Shown: positions 8,440 to 16,775, counted from the first letter of the stretch. The stretch: 64,000 nt of DNA from Streptomyces minutiscleroticus (GCF_014650875.1 NZ_BMVU01000002.1:372001-436000), one strand, 5' to 3'. Program-made: numbers and translations. Notes: generated by a model not told the origin, from the letters alone.

Positions 8440-9915
8440 TCACACGAAGACGCTCAGCACCGCCGCCACCGCGAACCCGACCACCGACAGCACCGACTCC
8501 AGCACCGTCCAGGACTTCAGGGTGTCGCGCTCGCTGATGCCGAAGTACTTGGCGACCATCCAGAAGCCGCCGTCGTTGACGTGCGAGGCGAAGATGGAGC
8601 CGGCCGAGATCGCCATGATGACCAGGGCGACGAAGGCCTGCGAGTGGTCGCCCTCGGACAGCAGCGGGGCCACGATGCCCGCCGTCGTGACGATCGCGAC
8701 CGTCGCCGAGCCCTGGGCGACGCGCAGGACGACCGAGATCAGGTACGACAGGACGACCACCGGCAGGCCGACGTCGTTGAAGGTGTCGGAGAGGGCCTGG
8801 GCGACGCCGCTGCCCTTGAGGACCGCACCGAAGATCCCGCCCGCGCCGACGACCAGCAGGATGTTGCCGACCGGCTTCAGGGACGCCGTGGACACCGTCT
8901 CCAGCGACTTGCGGGACCAGCCGCGGCGGATGCCGAGCAGGTAGTACGCGAGCAGCAGCGCGATCGTCAGGGCGACGAAGGGGTGGCCGAAGAACTCGAT
9001 CACCGAGCGGCCGGTGCTGGGGTCGAAGACGATCGAGGAGAAGGTCGCGAGGAGGATCAGGACCAGCGGCGTGCCGATGATGGCGAAGACCGTGGTGAGG
9101 GGGACGGGCTTCTCGGCCGGGGTGACGCCCGCGGCGCGCTGGTCGGCGGCGAGCGCGGCCTTGGCCTCGTCGGCGGCCTCGACCATGTCCTGCGGGACGG
9201 GCACGAAGAGGCGCCTGCCGATCCAGGCGGACCACGCCCAGGCGGCGAGCACGGCGGGGATGCCGCAGACGACGCCCATGAGGATGACCCAGCCGAGGTC
9301 GACCTTCAGCAGTCCGGCGGCGGCGACCGGGCCGGGGTGCGGCGGCAGGAACGCGTGCGTCATCGACAGGCCGGCCAGCAGCGGCATGCAGTACAGCAGG
9401 ATCGACTTGCCGCCCCTCTTGGCGGCGGCGTAGACGATCGGCGCGAGGACGAAGATGCCGACGTCGAAGAAGACGGGGATGCCGAAGATCAGGCCGGTCA
9501 GGCCCATGGCGAGCGGGGCGCGCTTCTCGCCGAAGAGGTTCAGCAGCCGGGAGGCGAGGACCTCGGCGCCGCCGGAGACCTCCAGGACGGCGCCCAGCAT
9601 GGTGCCCAGGCCGATGATGATCGCCACGTGGCCGAGGGTGCCGCCCATGCCGGACTCGATGAGGGAGACGGCGTCGGAGCGCTGGACGGTGCCGAAGAGT
9701 TCGGTGACGGAGAGGCCGGCCGCGAGGCCGACGGCTATGGAGACGGCGAGGAGGGCCACGAAGGGCTGGAGTCTCGCCTTGATGATCAGGAAGAGCAGCA
9801 GCACGATGCCGAGTGCGGCGACGGTCAGCAGACCGGCGGTGCCGGGGATCAGCGCGAGCAGGCCGCCGGTGTGCGCCGGTCCGGCGGCGGGCGGGGTCGC
9901 GGCGAGCGGGGACAT
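8440..9915 (-). CDS. GntP-family permease (gluconate/organic acid:H+ symporter type)
   Basis: Integral membrane permease of 491 aa with about twelve to fourteen hydrophobic helices. The family signatures are IIIGLGTMLGAVLEVSGGAE and FLPPHPGPVAAA. Members carry gluconate, D-serine or related hydroxy/amino acids with protons. It is the last gene of a leftward cluster with RidA, IclR and a PfkB kinase, divergent from D-amino-acid deaminase and D-aminoacylase genes, so uptake of a D-amino acid such as D-serine is as plausible here as gluconate. The ATG at 9915 is chosen; the open frame runs on upstream but with shadow-like Pro/Arg-rich sequence. Substrate is inferred only. Confidence 0.85.
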   Translation of the reverse strand: MSPLAATPPAAGPAHTGGLLALIPGTAGLLTVAALGIVLLLFLIIKARLQPFVALLAVSIAVGLAAGLSVTELFGTVQRSDAVSLIESGMGGTLGHVAIIIGLGTMLGAVLEVSGGAEVLASRLLNLFGEKRAPLAMGLTGLIFGIPVFFDVGIFVLAPIVYAAAKRGGKSILLYCMPLLAGLSMTHAFLPPHPGPVAAAGLLKVDLGWVILMGVVCGIPAVLAAWAWSAWIGRRLFVPVPQDMVEAADEAKAALAADQRAAGVTPAEKPVPLTTVFAIIGTPLVLILLATFSSIVFDPSTGRSVIEFFGHPFVALTIALLLAYYLLGIRRGWSRKSLETVSTASLKPVGNILLVVGAGGIFGAVLKGSGVAQALSDTFNDVGLPVVVLSYLISVVLRVAQGSATVAIVTTAGIVAPLLSEGDHSQAFVALVIMAISAGSIFASHVNDGGFWMVAKYFGISERDTLKSWTVLESVLSVVGFAVAAVLSVFV

Positions 9916-10226
9916 GGGTGGTGACCTCGTACTTCCATGAAGCTTTCGGGGCAGGGGGGATCGCGGCGCGGCGCTCCGGGGAACCGGGGAGCGCCGCGCC
10001 GTGACGGTGTGCGGGTGCGCGGGACGCGCGGCGTGCGGCACCTTCAGGGGGTGGGCGCGTGCGCTGCGCGGAGCACCGGGCGCCGGGCGCGGGGTGCGGG
10101 GTGCGGGGTGCGGGGTGCGGGGTGCGGGGTGCGTCGAGGGGCCGTACGGCGTACGGAGGGCGTACGGGGCACGGGGGCCGTACGCGCTCCGCGCGTGCGT
10201 ACGGCGGGGCGGGCCGGGGCCGTGCC
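9916..10226. repeat. Gap with six 7-bp G-rich tandem repeats (GCGGGGT)
   Basis: The 311-bp gap between the permease and RidA genes contains six exact copies of GCGGGGT at 10089-10130, followed by irregular GTACGG/GGGC repeats up to about 10210. The top strand has six G4 runs three bases apart, a textbook G-quadruplex pattern. No gene is supported. A promoter for the permease could lie within 9916-10080, but none is clear. Confidence 0.85.
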
Positions 10227-10637
10227 TCAGCCGAGGACGGCGAGGGCGTCGATCTCGATGAGGAGGCCCGCGGGCAGGCCGACGTAGACGGTCGTGCGGG
10301 CGGCGGGCGGAGCGGTGAGGTTCTGCTCCTCGAAGTACTGGTTGTAGATCTCGTTCATCTCGGCGAAGTGGTCGACGTCCGTGAGGTAGACGCGGATCAT
10401 CATCACGTCGTCCCAGGTCGCGCCGCCCTCCTCCAGGATCGCCTTGACGTTGTCGAGGGTCTGGAGGGTCTGCTCGCGCAGGGTCGGGCCCACCGGCGTC
10501 GGGGGCTTGCCCTCCTCGGCGGGCAGGAAGCCGACCTGGCCGGCGACCTGGAGGATGTTGCCCTTGCGCACCCCGTGCGAGAACTTCGCCGGCGGCGTGG
10601 TGTGCGTCTTCGGGGTGAGCGCGGTCTTGTCGGTCAT
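10227..10637 (-). CDS. RidA/YjgF-family reactive intermediate deaminase
   Basis: Cytosolic enzyme of 136 aa that hydrolyses reactive enamines/imines (for example 2-aminoacrylate) released by PLP enzymes. Visible signatures are NILQVAGQVGFLP near 29-41, ILEEGGATWDDVMMIRVYLTDVDHF, and the conserved Arg in PPAARTTVYVGLPAG that binds the carboxylate. Length matches the family. It overlaps the IclR gene by four bases (10634-10637), so translation is probably coupled. Its place beside a D-amino-acid deaminase fits detoxification of that enzyme's enamine product. Confidence 0.92.
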   Translation of the reverse strand: MTDKTALTPKTHTTPPAKFSHGVRKGNILQVAGQVGFLPAEEGKPPTPVGPTLREQTLQTLDNVKAILEEGGATWDDVMMIRVYLTDVDHFAEMNEIYNQYFEEQNLTAPPAARTTVYVGLPAGLLIEIDALAVLG

Positions 10638-11395
10638 GCGGTGTCCTTTGCCGGTGTCTTGCCTGAGTACTCGCGGCTGATGGCGTCGGCGGTGCGGCGC
10701 ACCAGCGGGAGCAGGGTGAGGAGTTCGTCGGCGGTGACGACGACGTTCGGTGCGGAGACCGACATCGCGGCGACGACGCGTCCGTCGGCGCCGCGGATGG
10801 GGGCGCCGACGCAGTTGATGGACTCCTCGTGGCCGCCGAGGTCGGTGGCCCAGCCCTGTTCACGCACCGTCGCCAGCTCCTTGAGGAAGGCGGCGGCGCC
10901 GGGGGTCGAACGGGGCGTGTACAGGGGGTAGTCGAGCTTCTCCGCGAGGGCGCGGCGCTCGGTCTCGGGCAGGTCGGCCAGGAGCAGCTTGGCCACGGCC
11001 GCGACGGTGATGGCGACGGGCTTGCCGATGCGGGAGTACATCCGCACCGGGTAGCGGCTCTCGACCTTGTCGATGTAGAGGACCTCGCCCTCCTCGTACA
11101 CGGCGAGGTGCACGGTGTGGCCGCACTGCTCGTTCAGGCGGGCGAGGTGGGGGTGGGCGATCTCGCGCACGTCGAGGTTCTCCACGGCCTCCTGGGCGAG
11201 CGCGAAGAGCCGGGCGCCGAGGCGGTAGCGCTGGTCGGACTGGCGGTAGACGAGGCCGTGCTCGTTCAGGGTGCGCAGCAGCCGGAGGGCGGTGGACTTG
11301 TGCACGCCCAGCCGGTCGGCGACCCGGCCGAGGTCGGCGGGTCCCTCGGCGAGCAGCGGCAGGATGCTCAGTGCGCGGTCGACGGTCTGGCTCAT
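10634..11395 (-). CDS. IclR-family transcriptional regulator of the D-amino-acid cluster
   Basis: DNA-binding regulator of 253 aa. The N-terminal winged helix-turn-helix (residues 1-60, VADRLGVHKSTALRLLRTLNEHG) is followed by the GAF-like effector domain (about 75-250) with the family segments CGHTVHLAVYEEGEVLYIDKVES and CVGAPIRGADGRVVAAMSVS. It overlaps both neighbours by four bases, so it belongs to the kinase-IclR-RidA transcript. The likely operator is the GCAA/TTGC inverted-repeat cluster at 12762-12792 between the two divergent arms. Effector unknown; a D-amino acid or its keto product is a fair guess. Confidence 0.9.
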   Translation of the reverse strand: MSQTVDRALSILPLLAEGPADLGRVADRLGVHKSTALRLLRTLNEHGLVYRQSDQRYRLGARLFALAQEAVENLDVREIAHPHLARLNEQCGHTVHLAVYEEGEVLYIDKVESRYPVRMYSRIGKPVAITVAAVAKLLLADLPETERRALAEKLDYPLYTPRSTPGAAAFLKELATVREQGWATDLGGHEESINCVGAPIRGADGRVVAAMSVSAPNVVVTADELLTLLPLVRRTADAISREYSGKTPAKDTA

Positions 11396-12675
11396 GGGGT
11401 GCGTACCTCCTCCGGGGCCCGCTCAGCGGCTTGCGTCCAGCCGGGGCCGAGTCGAAGTGTCCCCCACGCGTCGTCGTCGAGGGCGGCCAGGCGGTCGGCG
11501 TGGCCGCGGGAGGGCGGGACGGCGAGGTCGCCGGGGACGGTGAGGGCGGCGGCGGCCATGAGGTGCCCGTGCCGGGCGCGGTCCCGTACGGGCAGTCCGC
11601 GCAGGGTGGCGGAGAGGAACCCGGCGGCGAAGGCGTCGCCGGCCCCTACGGCCGCGACGACGTCCACGCGCAGGGCGGGCACGAAGGTGACGACGTCGCC
11701 GCCGCCGGCGGCGCGCGACGCGCCGGCATCAGCGCCGGCACCGGCGTCGGTGCGGGCGAACACCGTCACCCCCGACCCGCCCTGCTTGACCACCAGGACC
11801 TCCGGTTCCGGCAGGGCCGCGCGGATCGCGTCGGGGCCGTCCAGGCCCCACGCCTCGCGTGCCTCGTCGTCGCCGACGAAGACGACGTCCGCGCCGCGCG
11901 CGAGGTCGAGCAGGACCGCCGGCCCCCCGGCGCCTGCGGTGCGCCACAGGCCGGGGCGGTGGTTGACGTCGAAGGAGACCAGCGGGCGGTCCACGCCGCG
12001 CGCGGTCAGCAGGCGCAGCAGGTCCAGGCAGCCCTCGGACAGGGCGGCGGTGATGCCCGACAGGTGCAGGACGCGGCCGGAGCGCACGGCGGCCAGGTCG
12101 ACGGTGTCCGGCGCCATCGCGGAGGCCGCGGAGCCCGCGCGGTAGTACGCCACCTCGTGCGCGTCGGTGGCCCGGTCGCCGGCGGTACGGAAGTAGACGC
12201 CGGTGGGGCGGTCCGGGTCCCGGCGGACGGCGGAGGTGTCGACGCCGTACGCCGCGATCGCCGCCACCAGGTGGTCACCGAAGGCGTCGGCGCCGACGCG
12301 GCCGACCCAGCGCACGGAGTGCCCGGCGGCGGCGAGGCCGCAGGCGACGTTGGACTCGGCGCCGCCGATGCCCCGGTCGAAGGAGGGCACGTCGGCGAGG
12401 CGGCCCGGCCGGGTGGGCAGGAACGCGACCATGGACTCCCCGAGCGCGACCACGTCCACGACGGCCCCGCCCGCGTCCCCGACGGGCCCGCTCACGTCCG
12501 CGACAGGCCCGCCCGCGTCCCCGACAAACCCGCTCACGTCCGCGACGGCCCCGGCCGCGTCCGCGACGGCCCCGGCCGCGTGCGCGGCGGCCGTGGCCGC
12601 GGCGGCCGCGCACGCGGGCTCCGCGGCGGGCGCGGCGCGGTCGTACGCGGGGGATGCGGGTCCGTCGGGGGTCAC
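11392..12675 (-). CDS. PfkB-family sugar kinase with repetitive N-terminal extension
   Basis: Ribokinase/PfkB carbohydrate kinase, 427 aa from GTG 12675. The kinase core begins at about residue 74 (VVDVVALGESMVAFLP) and includes GGAESNVACGLA, the substrate-side GRVGADAFG and the catalytic GAGDAFAAGF anion-hole motif. It most resembles 2-keto-3-deoxygluconate kinases. The first 72 residues are an Ala/Val/Gly/Asp extension made of heptads encoded by six 21-bp DNA repeats (12463-12588). Shorter starts at GTG codons 73 or 75 are possible but have no clear ribosome binding site. It overlaps the IclR gene by four bases. Why a sugar kinase sits with D-amino-acid genes is unexplained. Confidence 0.85.
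   Translation of the reverse strand: MTPDGPASPAYDRAAPAAEPACAAAAATAAAHAAGAVADAAGAVADVSGFVGDAGGPVADVSGPVGDAGGAVVDVVALGESMVAFLPTRPGRLADVPSFDRGIGGAESNVACGLAAAGHSVRWVGRVGADAFGDHLVAAIAAYGVDTSAVRRDPDRPTGVYFRTAGDRATDAHEVAYYRAGSAASAMAPDTVDLAAVRSGRVLHLSGITAALSEGCLDLLRLLTARGVDRPLVSFDVNHRPGLWRTAGAGGPAVLLDLARGADVVFVGDDEAREAWGLDGPDAIRAALPEPEVLVVKQGGSGVTVFARTDAGAGADAGASRAAGGGDVVTFVPALRVDVVAAVGAGDAFAAGFLSATLRGLPVRDRARHGHLMAAAALTVPGDLAVPPSRGHADRLAALDDDAWGTLRLGPGWTQAAERAPEEVRTP
12463..12588. repeat. Six tandem 21-bp repeats within kinase N-terminus
   Basis: Units begin at 12463, 12484, 12505, 12526, 12547 and 12568. Each is 21 bp, of the form GGCCCCGCCCGCGTCCCCGAC with variations. The length is a multiple of three, so copy-number change would add or remove seven residues without frameshift. 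Confidence 0.85.
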
Positions 12676-12720
12676 GATGGCTTCGGCTCCTGACTGCTCT
12701 CGCGGGTCCCGGCGGCTCCG

Positions 12721-12750
12721 TTGACCCGGCGTCGGGCGAGATGTTAGACA
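12721..12750 (+). promoter_or_regulatory. Candidate promoter of deaminase/D-aminoacylase operon
   Basis: TTGACC at 12721-12726 and TAGACA at 12745-12750 are 18 bp apart, a fair match to the vegetative consensus, 65 bp upstream of the ATG at 12815. Confidence 0.55.
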
Positions 12751-12761
12751 GCTCCGAGCGA

Positions 12762-12792
12762 CATACGCAATGGTCGTTGCACATTACGCAAC
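12762..12792. promoter_or_regulatory. Candidate IclR operator
   Basis: GCAA-N6-TTGC (12767... as GCAATGGTCGTTGC, 12767-12780) is followed by a second half ATTACGCAA at 12783-12791, so ACGCAA occurs twice about 21 bp apart. The cluster is unusually A/T-rich for this genome and lies just downstream of the rightward promoter, between the divergent arms that include an IclR gene. Binding is inferred. Confidence 0.55.
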
Positions 12793-12814
12793 GCCCCTTC
12801 ATCTGGGAGGCTGC

Positions 12815-14131
12815 ATGGCCGTCGACACCCCCGCCGAAGCCCACGGAGCGCACGGGGCGCGCGAAGCGCTCGCCGCCCTGGCCGAGGAGCGCGTCGACCA
12901 CCGCTTCAAGGGCCTCCCGCCGGACGCCGACGGCCTCACCGTGGGCGAGCTGGCCGCCCAGCGGCGCAACCTTTTCACCGGCGGCTTCACCACCCCGGTG
13001 CTCTCCTTGTCCGCCGAGCGCCTGAAGCACAACCTGCGGCTGATGGAGGAGTACGCGGCCCGGCACGGCCTCGCCTTCGCGCCGCACGGCAAGACCTCGA
13101 TGGCGCCCCAGCTCTTCCACCGCCAGATCGAGCACGGCGCGTGGGGCATCACCCTGGCCGTGCCGCACCAGGTGCGGGTGGCGCGGGCCTTCGGGGTCCA
13201 GCGGGTCTTCCTGGCCAACGAGCTGGTGGACGCGGCCGCCCTGAAGTGGGTCGCGGCCGAGCTGGACGCCGACCCCTCCTTCCGGTTCGTGTGCTACGCC
13301 GACTCCGTGCGCGGCGTGGAGCTGATGGACGCCGCGCTGCGGGGCGCCGGCGCCGGCCGCCCGGTGGACGTCGTGGTCGAGCTGGCCGCGGGCGAGGGCG
13401 CGCGCACCGGCGTCCGTACGGAGGAGGAGTGCGCGGCGGTCGCGGACGCCGTCGCCGCCGCGGGCACGCTGCGGCTCGCGGGCGTCGCCGGCTACGAGGG
13501 CGAGGTGCCGCGGGCGGACCCCGAGCGCGTGCGCGCCTGGCTGCGCCGGCTGACCGCGCTCGCCGCCGCCTTCGACGCGGCGGGCCGCTTCGCGGGCACG
13601 GGCCTTGAGGAGATCGTGGTGAGCGCGGGCGGCAGCGCCTGGTTCGACGCGGTCGCCGACGTCTTCGCCGAGATCCCCGTCCTCTCCCTCCCCGTGCTGA
13701 AGCTGCTGCGCTCGGGCGCCTACGTCTCGCACGACGACGGCCACTACCGCGAGCTGACCCCGTTCAACCGCGTCCCCGAGGAGGGCGCCCTTGAGCCCGC
13801 GTTCCGGCTGTGGACGCAGGTCGTCTCCCGGCCCTGCGCGCGGCAGGCGTTCGCCAACGCGGGCAAGCGGGACGCGGCGTACGACCTGGACCTCCCCGAG
13901 GCGCAGGTGGTGCGGCGCGGCGACGCCGAGCGGCCCGCGACCGGGATCGCGGTCACCGCCCTGTCCGACCAGCACGCCTGGCTGGGCACGGACCCGGAGG
14001 CGGACCTGGAGGTGGGCGACTGGCTCGGCCTCGGCCTGTCCCACCCGTGCACGTCCTTCGACAAGTGGGAGCTGATCCCGGTGGCCGAGGCGGACGGCAC
14101 GGTCGTCGACTACGTCCGCACCTTCTTCTAG
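12815..14131 (+). CDS. PLP-dependent D-amino-acid deaminase / D-serine dehydratase-like protein
   Basis: Fold-type III PLP enzyme of 438 aa (alanine-racemase N-terminal barrel plus D-serine dehydratase-like C-terminal domain). The Schiff-base lysine is K93 in APHGKTSMAPQ. The C-terminal domain has the metal-binding pair H410/C412 in SHPCTSFDKW, as in eukaryotic-type D-serine dehydratase. The likely reaction converts a D-amino acid to a 2-keto acid and ammonia. The ATG at 12815 is chosen because GGGAGG ends four bases upstream; an upstream in-frame GTG at 12770 would place the operator inside the gene. It is followed 18 bp later by the D-aminoacylase gene, which would supply its substrate. Confidence 0.88.
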   Translation: MAVDTPAEAHGAHGAREALAALAEERVDHRFKGLPPDADGLTVGELAAQRRNLFTGGFTTPVLSLSAERLKHNLRLMEEYAARHGLAFAPHGKTSMAPQLFHRQIEHGAWGITLAVPHQVRVARAFGVQRVFLANELVDAAALKWVAAELDADPSFRFVCYADSVRGVELMDAALRGAGAGRPVDVVVELAAGEGARTGVRTEEECAAVADAVAAAGTLRLAGVAGYEGEVPRADPERVRAWLRRLTALAAAFDAAGRFAGTGLEEIVVSAGGSAWFDAVADVFAEIPVLSLPVLKLLRSGAYVSHDDGHYRELTPFNRVPEEGALEPAFRLWTQVVSRPCARQAFANAGKRDAAYDLDLPEAQVVRRGDAERPATGIAVTALSDQHAWLGTDPEADLEVGDWLGLGLSHPCTSFDKWELIPVAEADGTVVDYVRTFF

Positions 14132-14149
14132 GAGCAGGGGGAACCGTCC

Positions 14150-15772
14150 ATGCTGGATCTCGTCATCCGTGACGCCGAGGTCGTCGACGGCTCCGGCGGG
14201 CCCTCCTACCGCGCCGACGTCGGCGTCGAGGGCGGCCGGATCACCACGGTCCTCAAGGAGGGCGCGGCAGCCGGCTGCCTGCGGCCCGTCGCGCGCCGCG
14301 TCCTGGACGCCGAGGGGCTCGCCCTCGCGCCCGGCTTCGTCGACATGCACGCCCACAGCGACCTGGCGCTGCTGCGCGACCCCGACCACAGCGCCAAGCT
14401 CGCGCAGGGCGTGACGCTGGAGGTGATCGGGCAGGACGGGCTGTCGTACGCGCCGGTCGACGACCGCACGCTGGCCGAGGTCCGCGCGGCGATCACCGGC
14501 TGGAACGGCGACGGCTCGGACATCGACTTCACCTGGCGGTCCGTGGGCGGATACCTGGACCGCCTGGACCACGGCTTCGGCGGCGAGGGCATCGCGCTGA
14601 ACGCCGCGTACCTGATCCCGCAGGGCACCGTGCGGATGCTCGCCGTCGGCTGGGAGGACCGCGAGGCCACGCCGGCCGAACTGGACCGGATGCGGGAGCT
14701 GGTGGCCGACGGGATGCGCGAGGGCGCGGTCGGCATGTCCTCCGGGCTCACCTACACGCCCGGCATGTACGCGAAGGACGCCGAGCTGACCGAGCTGTGC
14801 CGGGTCGTCGCCGCGCACGGCGGCTACTACTGCCCGCACCACCGCTCGTACGGGGCCGGGGCCCTGGAGGCGTACCGGGAGATGGTCGAGCTGACCCGGC
14901 GGGCGGGCTGCCCGCTGCACCTGGCGCACGCCACCATGAACTTCGGCGTGAACAAGGGGAAGGCCCCCGAGCTGCTCGCGCTCCTCGACGAGGCGCTGGA
15001 CGCGGGGGCCGACATCAGCCTCGACACCTACCCCTACACGCCCGGCTGCACCACGCTCGTGGCGATGCTGCCGAGCTGGGCGGGCGAGGGCGGGCCCGAG
15101 GCGGTGCTCGCGCGGCTGGCCGACGAGGGGACGGCCGAGCGCATCCGCCACCACATGGAGGTCGTCGGCTCGGACGGCTGCCACGGCGTGCCCATCGAGT
15201 GGGACACCATCGAGATCTCGGGCGTGACCGACCCCGTGCTCTCCCCGTACGTCGGCCGGACCGTGCGGGAGTCGGCGGACGCGCGCGGCGAGACGCCCTG
15301 GGAGACCGCCCGCAGGCTGCTGGTCGAGGACCGGCTCGGGCCGACGATCCTCCAGCACGTCGGCCACGAGGAGAACGTGCGGGCGATCATGCGCCACCGG
15401 GTGCACACCGGCGGCTCCGACGGCATCCTGCGCGGCGAGAAGCCGCACCCGCGGGCGTACGGGACGTTCCCGCACTACCTCGGCCACTACGTGCGGGAAC
15501 TGGGCGTGCTGTCCCTGGAGGAGTGCGTCGCGCACCTCACCGCGCGCCCGGCGGCGCGGCTGCGGCTGCCGGACCGGGGCCTGGTGCGCGAGGGGTACCG
15601 CGCGGACCTGGTGCTGTTCGACCCGGCGACGGTGGCGGCGGGCTCGACGTTCGAGGCGCCGCGCACGCCGCCGACGGGCATCCCGTACGTGGTGGTCGGC
15701 GGCCGCCTCGCGATCGAGGACGGCCGGCGCACGGACGTCCTGGCGGGACGGGCGGTCCGCCGCACGGCCTGA
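14150..15772 (+). CDS. N-acyl-D-amino-acid deacylase (D-aminoacylase)
   Basis: Amidohydrolase-superfamily enzyme of 540 aa that releases free D-amino acids from N-acyl forms. Metal-site motifs are H67-A-H69 (DMHAHSD), H230/H231 (CPHHRSYG), H260 (LAHATM) and the catalytic-type aspartate D424 (GGSDGI). The metal-ligand cysteine seen in characterised D-aminoacylases (GNCG motif, Cys96) is replaced: the segment here is GQDG with D96. Start ATG 14150 follows a GGAG-rich site and lies 18 bp after the deaminase gene, so the two form one operon. Products would pass to the deaminase and RidA. Confidence 0.88.
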   Translation: MLDLVIRDAEVVDGSGGPSYRADVGVEGGRITTVLKEGAAAGCLRPVARRVLDAEGLALAPGFVDMHAHSDLALLRDPDHSAKLAQGVTLEVIGQDGLSYAPVDDRTLAEVRAAITGWNGDGSDIDFTWRSVGGYLDRLDHGFGGEGIALNAAYLIPQGTVRMLAVGWEDREATPAELDRMRELVADGMREGAVGMSSGLTYTPGMYAKDAELTELCRVVAAHGGYYCPHHRSYGAGALEAYREMVELTRRAGCPLHLAHATMNFGVNKGKAPELLALLDEALDAGADISLDTYPYTPGCTTLVAMLPSWAGEGGPEAVLARLADEGTAERIRHHMEVVGSDGCHGVPIEWDTIEISGVTDPVLSPYVGRTVRESADARGETPWETARRLLVEDRLGPTILQHVGHEENVRAIMRHRVHTGGSDGILRGEKPHPRAYGTFPHYLGHYVRELGVLSLEECVAHLTARPAARLRLPDRGLVREGYRADLVLFDPATVAAGSTFEAPRTPPTGIPYVVVGGRLAIEDGRRTDVLAGRAVRRTA

Positions 15773-15787
15773 GACCGCACGGCCTCG

Positions 15788-15892
15788 GACCGCGGGGCCC
15801 GGGACCGCGGGGCCCGGGACCGCGGGGCTCGGGGCCGCGGGGCTCGGGGCCGCGGGGCTCGGGGCCGCGGGGCTCGGGGCCGCGGGGGAGCG
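15788..15892. repeat. 15-bp tandem repeats after D-aminoacylase gene
   Basis: Six exact-length units of GACCGCGGGGCCCGG/GGCCGCGGGGCTCGG start at 15788, 15803, 15818, 15833, 15848 and 15863, with a degenerate seventh. Units shift gradually from the first to the second variant. They are noncoding and start 16 bp after the stop codon. Confidence 0.88.
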
Positions 15893-15926
15893 GGGACCGG
15901 AAGCACCCGTCCGCTCCCCGCTCCCC
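15885..15926. terminator. Bidirectional hairpin between convergent genes
   Basis: A 12-bp stem (15885-15896 with 15915-15926, GGGGAGCGGGGA arm) with an 18-base loop lies between the D-aminoacylase and the leftward protease gene. Confidence 0.65.
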
Positions 15927-15950
15927 GCTCCCCCGCTCCCCGCCCCTTCG

Positions 15951-16775
15951 CTACGGCTTGGGCAGGGCGCACCCGGACCGGCTCAGGTCGACCTTGTTGT
16001 CGGTCCCGACGCAGGGCACGATCCCGTACGTCTGCTGGGCGTAGTTGATGCCCCGCCGGACGGTGACGGTGCCGTCGGCCGCCACCTCGCAGGGGTTGTT
16101 GACGGTGCAGCGCCCGCCGTCCTCGTTGCCGGTGTTGTTGACGGCGACGACCCTGCCGGTGGCGGTGTTCACGACGGGCGAGCCGGACGTGCCGCCGACC
16201 GTGTCGCAGGCGGCGGTGTAGCGGACGGAGTCCTTCCAGGTCCACTCGCCTTCCTTGAGGCGGTACGCGAAGCCGTCGACGGCGCAGGTGTAGATCCGCT
16301 TCCAGTACCCGGAGACCACGCTGATCGGGGTGCCCGCCGCCGGGCGCGCGGCGTCCAGTTGCAGGGCCTCGATGCCGTACGAGGCCCTGATCTGCTGGTA
16401 GGTGCTGGTCAACTGGTAGAGCGAGACGTCGGTGTCGGTCATCGTGGCGTACGCGACCTTGCTCGCGCGCAGGGTGGCCACGCGGGTGCCCGCGGCGTTC
16501 AGCAGCCCGAAGGTGCGGCTGGAGGGCTGGTCGACGATCACCTGGCCGGCCGCGGGGAGGCCGGTCTCCAGGCAGTGCCCGTTGGAGAGCACGAGGGCCG
16601 GGTCGTCGTCCTGCGTGGCGGGCAGGCGCACGACGGAGCCGGAGCAGTTGCTGAGCGCGACCGTGCCGGCGAAGCCGGTGGCCTGTGCCGCGGGCGCGGG
16701 GGCCGCGACGGCCGCGGGCGCGCCCGCTCCGGCGAGGGCCAGGGCCGCGCACACGGCGAGGAGAGGCTTCTTCAT
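15951..16775 (-). CDS. Secreted trypsin-like serine protease
   Basis: Extracellular chymotrypsin-fold peptidase, 274 aa. Residues 1-33 are a signal peptide ending AAPAPAAQA. The catalytic triad is visible as His in LVLSNGHCLE, Asp in MTDTDVSLYQL and Ser in GGTSGSPVVNT. Six cysteines in the catalytic part can form disulfides, including CTVNNPCEV and the C-terminal GCALPKP. It lacks a long propeptide, so it may be made nearly active or be a specialised V8/glutamyl-type protease. It is a single gene with its own upstream region and a hairpin behind it. Confidence 0.88.
   Translation of the reverse strand: MKKPLLAVCAALALAGAGAPAAVAAPAPAAQATGFAGTVALSNCSGSVVRLPATQDDDPALVLSNGHCLETGLPAAGQVIVDQPSSRTFGLLNAAGTRVATLRASKVAYATMTDTDVSLYQLTSTYQQIRASYGIEALQLDAARPAAGTPISVVSGYWKRIYTCAVDGFAYRLKEGEWTWKDSVRYTAACDTVGGTSGSPVVNTATGRVVAVNNTGNEDGGRCTVNNPCEVAADGTVTVRRGINYAQQTYGIVPCVGTDNKVDLSRSGCALPKP

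Noticed and set aside
10634..12675. GntP cluster as a gluconate catabolic operon (gntR-gntK-gntP)
   Set aside because: The regulator is IclR and the kinase is PfkB rather than a P-loop GntK, and the divergent genes act on D-amino acids, so the gluconate label was not used.
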